Positions 36,101-45,807 of a stretch of 64,000 bases of DNA are shown here, in pieces. Position numbers and translations under genes: made by a program. The stretch is from contig NC_065908.1 in assembly GCF_905147045.1 (NCBI RefSeq), forward strand, positions 2,542,001 through 2,606,000. The letters run 5' to 3'. The notes beneath the pieces were generated by a model, which saw only the letters and a list, made by a program, of their open reading frames with translations, was not told the DNA's origin and did no database searches. Source of the DNA: Nymphalis io (taxonomy: Eukaryota > Arthropoda > Insecta > Lepidoptera > Nymphalidae). Each line of letters starts with the position of its first letter. The first letter of the stretch is position 1.

Positions 36101-39100
36101 TTCCATCTCCACATCGCATAATACAATTGAGCAAGTTTAGGAGATTTTGATAATTACTTAAGTCTCTTTTATTAGACATACAAATACACTTCCTGGCGAA
36201 AAAAATGTATTTATTACTATCAATTCCAAGACATCATAGGCATTTTTAAAAACGGTACGGTATATATGTATTTTATTAGTGGGTACGACGGACAGTTTAT
36301 TGGAAGCTGCAGGAGTCGACAGCTCAGACAGCGGCCAGCGATCAGCTCCGCCGACACCTACCTCATATCTCTCTATGCCTTCAGTCAGTGCTTTTCCCAG
36401 GTACCTGTTAACTAAATTACTACCCATTATATTCGATACCTACCTACCTTTAAGAAATTGTTTCAAGACATATATAGAGGTATGTAGCAATGTTGTTGAT
36501 ATGTATTCAAATTCAAAATATATAATACTTTATTAATTTTGAATCTTACCTTGTTATTCGTACATATTATTATTATTAAACAACTTTATTGCACACTCGC
36601 AAGGAAAAAAAAGACAAACAAGTAAAAAAAAAAAGAAAAACAAAAACAAAAGTTCAAGAAAAACCATGCTATATAAACATAATCACGGACCTCAATGTGA
36701 TGCATGCAAAGGTCTTATCACTCAAGTAGTGAACTTATCTGTATTCGCATAAATATCGGATAATAAAACAATGCAAATAGCAGTTTAAATAAATATTTCA
36801 GTTATATGCGAAATGAGATGATAGCAATAGCAATAGGAAATCAAAATTCACAAACGACATTTTTTGGATATATTATAAGCGACAGAAACATTTCAACCGA
36901 AAATCAATATAAGTATTAATTGAAATTTACAGGGGAAATATGGTGGAACCGCTCTCCAAAATCCTAGAACCGGTTTCCGTTAGACATCTTGATATAGATT
37001 CACCGCCGTCCAGCCCCAAGCAGACCAGGCTGAGTCAGGCTAATGTAGTGCCAAGAAGACAAATGCCATCACAATTGGTACGCCTTGGCAGCATAGATAA
37101 GGACCCTGGAGTTATCGGACCTCTGGTGTGGGACTTGCACTGCCAGAGAATTAAAGATGGTAAGTTGCTTATTTCATTACCTAGAGGAATCCGAATTATA
37201 CTACTGGTGGTAGGGCTTTGTGCAAGCTCGTCTGGGTAGGTACCACCCACTCATCAGATATTCTACCGCAAAACAGCAATACTTGATATTGTTGTGTTCC
37301 GGTTTGAAGGGTGAGTGAGCCAGTGTAATTACAGGCACAAGGGACATAAAATCTTAGTTCCCAAGGTTGGTGGCGCATTGGATATGTAAGCGATGGTTGA
37401 CATTTCTTACAATGCCAATGTCTAAGAGCGTTGGTGACCACTTACCATCAGGTGGCCCATATGCTCGTCCGCCTTCCTATTCTATAAAAAAAAAAATATG
37501 CATAGTTAACTTATAACTTAAATGATAAATACATTTTAGTAAATTACTGGAGTCATTGTTTTCTTAATAAACTTAATTTAAAGCGGTTTTATCTTAACTC
37601 TTAAATAGTACATTTTCTCTAAATCTTGAAAAAGCTTTCTACTCCAGGTGTTATGCTATTCTGGACGTCACACGTAAATAATACATCCACGGTGCGCACG
37701 ACGTGTATATTAATTTTAAAGTCCACGAAAAACATTAAACGAGAATCAATCATTATTTATCATGATCAATAAAAGTAAAGCCGTTGGTTCACGCCTGAAC
37801 TCTTTCCGGTCGTGTCGGATTGCCGTTCCATCGGATTATGAGAGTTAGATAGTGCACCTGTGTTTGCGCACACACTTGTGTACTATAATATCTCCTGCGT
37901 AGTTGGCTAATATCTTTTGAGATTGGCCGCCGTGGCTGAAATCGGTCTGGAGGACATTATTACATTTACGTTTATCCTTTAATTATTTCTATTCATAAAT
38001 TAAATTTAAGGGAGATTTTCTTTTTAATTATTAGTAATAAAAATGCGCGGGGAAATCTTTTATTAGATGTGGGAACAACAATAGCTCGGGTACTGCAGAT
38101 TTTCTTTTCTAATTTATATCTCTATTAAGTCAGGAGCTAACTCAAATTTGTGTTTTAGAATATTATCAGCCACTTTAATAGTTGCATAGCAGTCAAAAGC
38201 ATTCTAATTTAGCTATCGTAATTTGAACAGAATGGTATCTATTCTATTCTATTCTCACTTCCACGTTTCCAGTATCGAAGCCCTCCAGCCCCGCTAGATC
38301 TATAGCATCGGCTTGTAAAGAACCATCGTCATCCAGGATGAGAAGGCGGTTCAACGAGCTGATGGATGACGCCTTCACACTGTTCGGTAGTGCATCCAGT
38401 GCCAATTCCCACGAGACATTCACTATAGATAAACAAGACAGCCAGGAAAAGAACAGTAAGATCTTTAAATAATTTTAATGTTAGTTTAATGGAAATTTTA
38501 TTTAACATTTCAAAAATGGACCAGCTCGCTTGTTACCAGAGTATGCGATTAGAAAACTCCGTCGTATATATATCTTTTAATTAATTACATTAAGTGTTAG
38601 ACTTAAATTTGAACTACCCCAGGTAGTTCTATTATGTTCAAGTTGTATTCCTAATCAGGGGCAGATAAGATACCTTAACCCCCCTTTGGTCTATAGAAGT
38701 TTTCCACCCCTACTATACAAAGAACAAAAAATTTAATGACAAGTATATGCAATTGAGTTAAAGTAATAAACAATGAAAATCTGTAAACGATAAAAAATAT
38801 ATTAATCAGTGTCTTTAAATACCGATGATTACCATTTCTATTTGGTCTACTTAAAAATGAATCTATAAAAAATGTTACACTTATGGAGATTCGCCATACG
38901 TGTAAAATTATCTATGGACACATTTTTTGGGTTCAAGAGTGTAACTATTGAATAAATATCTCATCAAGTCGTGCGGCCCGAGCTCGGTCTTACTCGGCCT
39001 ATAGGGATAGCCTACTAATGTTCACAAGCGCCCCCCCCCCGCAGCCCCGCAGGCGCGCAACCCCGCCGTGCGCGTGCCGGGCCCGCGCGCGCCGCACTCG

Positions 39101-40622
39101 GCGGGCGCCGGGTATGTATACACTTTTCTATTTACTAGATATATAAGGTGTTTTTAATATATTTCTAGAGATTTCGACAAGATTATTAAATGTAGATTAG
39201 TATATAAGCGAAAAAAGCGATTGTAGTAAGTAGACAATATTATTGTATCTCTCACTGTCTTAGTTCTGTGGAACGGTAATCCACTAAAGTAATCCACGTG
39301 TAATATGCCTCATTTCCTAACTCCGAGTTTTTACTGAGATTTTTTGACAAAAATTTTAATCACTTTAATTGGATTTACCCGGAAAGCATCCCTAGCTAGA
39401 TACTATAAAAGATATATAACTATTAAAAAATGAAGTTTAATCCGTTACGTGGCAGACGCTCGCGCGCGTGCGCGGACAGCGCGCTGCGACCGCGGACCGC
39501 CGCCTGGCACGCACACGTGAGTCGACTTGCATTGCTTGCATATGACACTGTTGGCTTATATCTATTGTATATGATGGGTATATGAACGCTCACGTACCCA
39601 TCAGCTAGAAACATACAGACAAATATATATATACATAAAGATCCACACACTCGCACGCACCCTCACAAACATAGGCACGAGAGTGACCTTTATCACTATT
39701 CGGTATTAAAACTATTTTAAAATTAATTTAACATTTATACATTGACAAAGTTAAAAATATTATATATTCCGACATCAGGAAAGACATCATGTTGTTGTAA
39801 TCTTCTTTATGTTAACTTTAAAAATTAATTCAAACAAACAACATTACAAATATCCATATAGAAACATAACAAAGAAAGGACAACTATTGATACATATTAA
39901 AAACAAAACGGGACCAATATTTAATCCTTGCGGAACACCCGTTTTTAGTACAGAACCTAAATACTTTATTAATACTACTAACGATAATACTGTGTTTGTA
40001 CTGTTGTTTGTATCAAACAAAATTTCATTGAATTTGTAAACGTTTCAAGCTGTATATGTTACTAGAAATATAACCGAGTTGCCACAATAGAGGATGAATA
40101 CATTTTAAAAGCATCCATTACTGGTGGTAGAGCTTTGTGCAAGCTCATCTGGATAGGTATCACCCACTCATCAGATATTCTACCGCAAAACAGCAGTACT
40201 TGGTATTGTTGTGTTCCGGTTTGAAGGGTGAGTGAGCCAGTGTAATTATAGGCACAAGGGACATAACATCTTAGTTCCCAAGGTTAGTGGTGCATTGGTG
40301 GTGTAAGCGATGGTTAACATTTCTTACAATGCCAATGTCTATGGGCGTTGGTGACCACTTACCATCAGGTGGCCCATATGCTTGTCTATAAAAAAATGTT
40401 GTTTTAACATTGTTAGGAAGTAATTAACATAATATTTGTATAGAGAAATAATAAATTTGTATGTTACATCTGTAGTCCACACAGAGACCGCCAGGACCAG
40501 TCGTGAACACAGCATTTATCACCGCTGAAGGACGACTCGCTCCGGACGATCCCGCTCTACCCCTTATCTCGGCTATCAAAAGCGAAATACAACGCATTAG
40601 AGATAACGCAAAACCAACTTAG
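30024..40622 (+). CDS. KIAA1549/UPF0606-family single-pass membrane protein, 15 exons
   Basis: Exons: 30024-30112, 32379-32563, 32651-32826, 33080-33614, 33935-34082, 34368-34509, 34709-34817, 35025-35104, 35761-35861, 36280-36400, 36933-37159, 38273-38455, 39045-39111, 39456-39516, 40485-40622. All joins from exon 2 on keep phase with GT-AG borders; the product is about 786 aa. Order of parts: signal peptide (exon 1); a Pro/Thr-rich linker; a conserved extracellular block with RRYWLLTVIQG and RLARLYQKAFLRQQE (residues ~121-154); an acidic linker; a second block with QIVYVVLVGGRAVP (~335-350); a Leu-rich transmembrane helix (~399-423, starting LWALVVGSVAALLL); a basic Ser-rich cytosolic tail with FNELMDDAFTLFGS (~664-677) and the end LPLISAIKSEIQRI. 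These blocks and their order match animal KIAA1549 proteins, though this protein is much shorter than the human one. Exon 1 is out of frame as read (separate entry). Confidence 0.8.
30113..32378 (+). other. Intron 1 of the KIAA1549-like gene
   Basis: A 2.3 kb intron holding one recognised interspersed repeat (30420-30602) and a GC-richer patch at 30640-30740; otherwise AT-rich. Confidence 0.6.
30420..30602 (+). repeat. Interspersed repeat (CGGCTTCGCCCGCG head, TTAGTATAGAG end)
   Basis: GC-rich head CCACCGGCTTCGCCCGCGT, middle CAAGCTTGC...AGCTCAATAGTTTAACCGTGAAAG, end TTTTTAATATTAGTATAGAG. The arrangement is that of a widespread lepidopteran repeat with a fixed 'ATTAGTATAGA' end. Class uncertain. 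Confidence 0.6.
34368..34509 (+). CDS. Transmembrane exon of the KIAA1549-like gene
   Basis: After the phase-1 acceptor, YLKAAEGLEGEAGTG leads into a 25-residue hydrophobic helix (Leu/Val/Ala, ending LLLLLCVAHR). It is the only membrane segment besides the signal peptide, giving an N-out, C-in topology. Next to exon 5 it is one of the most GC-rich exons in the window. Confidence 0.8.
35244..35516 (+). repeat. Family B repeat in intron 8 of the KIAA1549-like gene
   Basis: From GTAGGCGGACTAGCATATG to ATACCACCAG; sense orientation relative to the gene. It produces an apparent 101-codon ORF that is not a gene. Confidence 0.85.
36569..36655. repeat. A-rich simple sequence in intron 10
   Basis: It starts with (ATT)n and TTTATTGCACACTCGCAAGG and continues as A-rich sequence (AAAAAAAAAAGAAAAACAAA). 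Probably a retroposon tail. Confidence 0.4.
37203..37484 (-). repeat. Family B repeat in intron 11, antisense
   Basis: Reverse complement of the 9.6 kb copy, from CTGGTGGTAGGGCTTTGTGC to CCATATGCTCGTCCGCCTTC, near full length. Confidence 0.9.
37785..37965 (+). repeat. Interspersed repeat (family D) in intron 11
   Basis: It contains GAACTCTTTCCGGTCGTGTC, CGTTCCATCGGATTATGAGA, GTGCACCTGTGTTTGCGCAC and GGCCGCCGTGGCTGAAATCG. A second copy in opposite orientation is at 60425-60668. The family is common in butterflies, possibly a retrotransposon 3' end. Confidence 0.65.
40120..40390 (-). repeat. Family B repeat in intron 14, antisense
   Basis: Reverse complement of the family, from CTGGTGGTAGAGCTTTGTGC to GGCCCATATGCTTGTC. 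Confidence 0.9.
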
Positions 40623-40644
40623 AACAAATAGTTCTACATACAGC

Positions 40645-40868
40645 AACAACCTGTTAATATCCCACTACCGGGCTAAGGCCTCCTCTCCCTTTTGAGGAGA
40701 AGGTTTTGGAGCTTATTCCACCACGCTGCTCCAATGCGGGTTGGTAGAATACACATGTGGCAGAATTTTAATGAAATTAGACATTTGCGGGTTACCTCAC
40801 GATGTTTTCCTTCACCGTCAAGCACGAGATGAATTATAATCACAAATTAAGCACATGAAAATTCAGTT
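40645..40868 (-). repeat. Family A SINE directly behind the KIAA1549-like stop codon
   Basis: It starts 22 bp after the TAG at 40620 (CAACCTGTTAATATCCCAC), runs through the family body and stops at ACATGAAAATTCAG, before the tRNA-derived head. The head seems to have been lost where the LINE at 40869 begins. Confidence 0.85.
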
Positions 40869-42652
40869 GTTATATTATTAATATTACCTTGTTATACCAT
40901 TGCATAAAAAAGGCGATAGGGCTTGTGTGGAAAATTATAGACCGATATCTGTGATCTTAGTGTGTGGTAAAATGTTCGAACTTCTTGTGTACCCGTGTAT
41001 CTTATCACAACTAAAGCAGACCATAGTACCGCAACAACACGGTTTTTTGAGGGCCCGTTCTACCACAACTAACCTTGTTTCGTTTGTTGAAGACCTTACT
41101 GAGGCGGTGGATAGTGGCAACTCCATTGATGCTATTTATACCGACTTTAGTAAGGCCTTTGATAAAGTTAATCATCATAAACTGTTGCAAAAACTTGAAT
41201 CGATTGGTATAACGGGCACTCTTCTTAACTGGTGTGTCTTATCTCCACGATCGCAAATCAACTGTGGTTATTAATGGCTACGCATCTAACCCCTTCATAT
41301 CTCACTCTGGAGTACCTCAGGGATCCCACCTGGGACCTTTACTGTTTAACTTCTTTATTAATGACATTTGTTCATGTTTCAAACATACTAAATGCTATTT
41401 ATTCGCTGACGATCTCAAGTTGTTTAGACCTGTATCCACTGTTTCAGATGCCATACTTCTGCAGAGAGATTTAAATAGTTTGGTCTCTTGGTGTCACATA
41501 AACGATATGAGCTTAAACACTGAAAAATGTTTCGTTACACGGTTCAGTAGGGAAAAAAACACTTTTGTTAGATCGTACACCATCAACGGACATTTGCTTG
41601 CAGAGGTGGACAATGTGGGTGATTTAGGCATCATTTTAGACTCTAAACTGCGATTTTATCTTCATGTGGACACTATAGTAACTAAGGCTTTCAGGGTTTT
41701 GGGTTTTGTCTTGCGAAATTGTAGGGATTTTAAAAAGCCTCAGACTAAAATTACTATATACACTGCTTTAGTTCGCAGTATTTTAGAATACGGTAGCATT
41801 GTATGGAATCCTCACTACGATATTTACAAGAATAGACTTGAAAGTGTACAAAAAAGGTTCTTATGGCATTTATCTTATAGTCAAAATTTAGCTAAAAAGC
41901 TGCCAAGTTACGAAGATAGACTCTCACATTTTAAGCTTCTTTCTCTTTATGATCGTAGACACGTCCTCCATAACATTTTCCTATTTAAGTTATTGAACGG
42001 AACTATCGACTGTAGTTACCTCTTTTCTAAAATTATGATTCGTGCTCCTAAAAAGACCACTAGACCATCTGTGTATACTCCTTTCGTTGAAAAACTTACT
42101 CCCGTCAGATGCGCTACTCTCCAATTAACAGGCTAATCATTGATTATAATAATATCTACAAAATGCTCAATAATATGATTAACAATAAAAAAGTGTCAAA
42201 CGAAGCTCTTATAATTGATATTTTTAATGACAATTTGAATCACTTTCGTAAAAAATATCTTATTTTTCCTCAATAATAATGTATAAAATATTGTATAAAT
42301 TTTTGTTTTTAACGTTTTTTTTTCTTGATGTGTTAATGTACCTCTTGACTTTGTTTGCTTTTAATCTAATAATTAATATTAAAAAATTTTAAATGTTCTC
42401 CGATATTTATATCTTACTCATTTAATACCAATCAAGTGATAATTTTATAATAATTTAATTGTTAATGTGTTTTCTATTTGTTATAAATATTTTGATTGTT
42501 GTGATAAATATTTTAAATGTTGATATATTTTGCAACATATATAATTTAGGAGACACTTGATGTGTATAACGTCATGTTTAAAGATTCAATTATATTTATT
42601 AGTGTACTTCTTGTTGGTGTTGATATAATAAATAAATAAATAAATACAAAAA
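40869..42652 (+). mobile_element. CR1/jockey-like LINE, 5'-truncated, frameshifted
   Basis: Two overlapping frames (40886-41274 and 41234-42136) together hold RT motifs in order: HKKGDRACVENYRPISV, QQHGFLRARSTTTNLVSF, YTDFSKAFDKVNHHKLLQKL, SGVPQGSHLGPLLFNFFIND, the catalytic FADDLKLF, and a thumb region. A one-step frame change lies at about 41230-41240 and another near 42130, after which a third frame continues to a double stop near 42281. The endonuclease domain is missing. The 3' end carries (TAAA)n at about 42632-42650, a simple-repeat tail like that of CR1-type elements. It is recent enough to be mostly open but cannot be active. Confidence 0.88.
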
Positions 42653-42659
42653 TAAACCT

Positions 42660-42716
42660 TTTCCTCAAAAGGGAGAGGAGGCCTTAGCCCAGCTGTGGGA
42701 CAATAACAGGCTGTTA
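42660..42716 (+). repeat. Family A SINE fragment, inverted relative to 40645-40868
   Basis: TTTCCTCAAAAGGGAGAGGA, GGCCTTAGCCCAGC and AACAGGCTGTTAC. With the copy at 40645 it brackets the LINE as an inverted pair. Confidence 0.8.
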
Positions 42717-43153
42717 CTGTACTATTTTATTAATAAGTTAAGTCACATTGTTTCTTAGTTTCATGCACTTTTCTATTGTGAGCCATAATGGGACAATCAA
42801 TGCAATTATCGCAGTGAAAGTAATATTTGTTAATATTTTTTTATATTGCAGAAAATACAAATACTTTTAAAAAAGAATAAAAAAATTAAATACATATCAT
42901 AATATATTCTGTAATCAATTGAATTGTTTATTCATCATGTAAAAAATACTCAGGACTAAAAAATCATAACATTTTCTACGTTTTTTAAATTTTATATAGG
43001 TAAATTTAATTGAAAAATATTTATTTAATGGTTTTTGTATTTTAATAATAAAGTTAGAATTTACATTTATGGTGTTGTTTTTTTTTCTGAATTATTTATG
43101 TCTAGTGCAATAATAATAATTGTCAGTACGTCGTACATATCGTAGAAACATTT

Positions 43154-43350
43154 CATCATCATTCATCATCATCATCATCAATCAATAATAATCTGCTGGT
43201 CTCTCCTTTGTGCGCCAAAGCTCCCCATTCTATGCCTTCAGTCTAGCCACCTTCTTCATGACATCGTCCCACCTGATTGGACGCTTTACAACTTTAAGAT
43301 ACGTCTGCTCTAACGGCCTTCGACATTCGTGACCAGTCCTGCAGTTAGTG
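43154..43350 (-). repeat. Probable RTE-type LINE 3' tail
   Basis: A (CAT)n tail on the plus strand is followed by CTCCTTTGTGCGCCAAAGCT, TCATGACATCGTCCCACCTG and GCAGTTAGTG. This is the kind of 3' end seen at 24216, but diverged and without coding sequence. Confidence 0.5.
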
Positions 43351-44019
43351 TTCACATTTCGGCCCCCTATAAATTGGCAGGTAAAATGTTTTTGTACAGG
43401 CGACGTAAGAACTTGAGTTTATTTGTTATTCTTTCACGTCTGAAGCATTCAGCCGACCATCATGAAATTTAACACACATGTTATCAAAGGTACAGAAGAG
43501 GGCAAAAAGTACGCTGCACTTGTCCACATTACTCCCCCTCCCCTGTTCACAAGTGGGACACAAGTAATTACATAAAATAACTTCGCTTTAATGTAATTAA
43601 GATAAACATTATATGAGCGTGAAACGGAAGGAACTCATTATCCACGGGAGTTTATTGTACTTATATTTAAGAATTCTTTTTACTTACTAGTATAGTATGG
43701 TATGACAACCTCAGACTCCCATAGTACTAGAAATCCCTGTGTGCCGAAATGTTACGATTGGTTGAGGCGTAAAAGCAGGACAAATCAAAAGTTGCCAGGC
43801 GCCCGTCTTTAGCCGTTGTATATTTATTAATGTATGGCTTCTGGTGACCACGTCCAATCAAATACTTGTGCTCCGGCCTATTCGACTTTTTGTCAGTTGA
43901 GCGCACGAGCGAGGCAAACAGAATATTGTAAAAGTTATATCATATGGTTAATATGTTCGAATTCGGCTTTTATTTTTTTATTGGAAACCCTAGAGTCAAA
44001 CACACTTTAATTACATTGC

Positions 44020-44285
44020 ATTCTGGGTGGGGGTCTGTGCAAGCCCGTCTTTGTAGGTATCACCTAATCATCACATATTCTACCGCCAAACAGCAATACT
44101 TACTATTGTTGTGTTGCGAATTGAAGGGTAAGTCAACAAGTGTAACAGATACAAGGGATATAACATCTTAGTTCCCAAAGTTGATAAGGAATGGTTAATA
44201 TTTCTCCATATATCCAATGTCTATGGATGGTGACCACTTTTCATCAGGTGGCCGTATTTACCTGTCCGCCTATTTTTTATGAAAA
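44020..44285 (-). repeat. Diverged family B repeat
   Basis: Degenerate reverse-complement copy: GGGTCTGTGCAAGCCCGTCT, ATATTCTACCGCCAAACAGC and CATCAGGTGGCCGTATTTAC, in family order. Confidence 0.75.
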
Positions 44286-44599
44286 AAATTTAAGGAATGG
44301 CAATTGGCAACGAGGTATAGTTCAAGTTACGTTCCACCCATGTAACATCAAACTTAAACTGCAGATTTGATAATAATTAGTTATATATAACAGACTTAGC
44401 TGATGTTTGCTTTATTATCTTACATGCTAAATGTATTATAAGAGTTTTTAAGAATAAAAATACCATATTGTGCAATATGTATATTTTGTACTTTGCAATA
44501 TGAAAACCATACATACATACTTAGTTTTAAATACATTTAGATATTTACATAAATACACATGACACTAAACATACCCCCGTCATACTTAATTAGACCACT

Positions 44600-44601
<2 letters not shown>

Positions 44602-44658
<57 letters not shown>
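44602..44658. repeat. Long (AT)n microsatellite
   Basis: About 28 perfect AT units. The words ATTAGACCAC at about 44590 and 44679 flank it as a direct repeat. Confidence 0.95.
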
Positions 44659-44660
<2 letters not shown>

Positions 44661-45470
44661 ATATAGTTATATAGTGATATTAGACCACAATTATTTCATC
44701 AATGATTTATGACGATGTATTAAAAATATATAATTTGTGAAAAAATACAATGATTTAAAATGAAAAAAAAAACCGTAACATTTTATAACTAAACTTCCAG
44801 TGTAACAAAAATTTGGAAATAATGAAGTACTATAGTTGAATCCCACACTTATTACATAGACCTATTCTTTTTTATTACTATAAATATTCTGTCTTAAATA
44901 TTAGATATGTGTTACAGAATGAATTGTCAGAAAAATACTTTACCAGTCCTATCCTAATGTAATAATCAAGACATTTGGTCTCATATACTTAATCATAAAT
45001 TGTACAACTAAATAAAAAGAACAATAAATGACTTGTTTCATCAGAAAACTGGTATCCTTATTATTTTTGGACAGCATAATCTTAACTTGAACAACATTAT
45101 GATCTGCAGTAATTATAAATAATTATAATTACATACACTTAAATACTTTTAAATTGTAAACACACAGTATAATATGGAAAAAAGATTTAACAATTATAAA
45201 TAAAAACTTAATACACTAAATATTCAAAACACCATAATTCAAATCTATTGTTACTAGGAATTCATTAAACAAAGCCAGATTCCTATATTGCAGAAAATTA
45301 TTTTCTGAACTGATTGGCGATTAGTAATACGGTTATTTTTTGGTAATTTTATTGTTTATCTAAAATATATGTATGTATTTAATTTATTAAAAAATATTAC
45401 TTTAAAAAAAACATTTCATTTTATAAATTAGCTAAAATTTTTTAGTTAATATGACCCACATAGAAATAGC

Positions 45471-45490
45471 AGGTTCGAATCCTGACATAA
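45471..45490 (+). other. Isolated tRNA-like B box
   Basis: AGCAGGTTCGAATCCTGACA contains a perfect pol III B box inside a T-arm-like stem (GCAGG...CCTGA). The upstream 50 bp do not fold as the rest of a tRNA and show no good A box, so this is a tRNA or SINE relic. Confidence 0.4.
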
Positions 45491-45807
45491 TATATCAGTC
45501 TTGAGCACTTTTGAAATAAGTGTCATATAAAACTTTATTTAAATCAATTATAACGTTTTATCTATTAATCGAGATATCAAAGTAAAATTTTAAAATATTT
45601 TCATACAGCTTAATTATAAATTACCAGTAGCCATAAATATTCAGTTCTCGAATTTGTCACTTAACTATTTACAATATAATTGTGATTTTGAAACTTTGAT
45701 CAAGTTCACAAATGCAAACTGTTGTAATGTTCCTTTGTGATTTCATCCAACATTGGCATCAAAAGCCTGTTTATTTACTTTGGTTGGTTGTAGTCCAATT
45801 CATACTG

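Larger units (their letters stand above)
42720..45800. other. Intergenic region between the KIAA1549-like gene and NF-YA
   Basis: About 3 kb, AT-rich, with a LINE tail (43154), a family B relic (44020), a long TA microsatellite (44602) and a tRNA-like B box (45471), all listed separately. No gene seen. Confidence 0.55.

Noticed and set aside
37196..37441. 81-codon minus-strand ORF
   Set aside because: It lies wholly within an antisense family B repeat.
45471..45490. Possible tRNA gene
   Set aside because: Only the T-arm/B box is present; no acceptor stem, D arm or anticodon arm can be folded around it.
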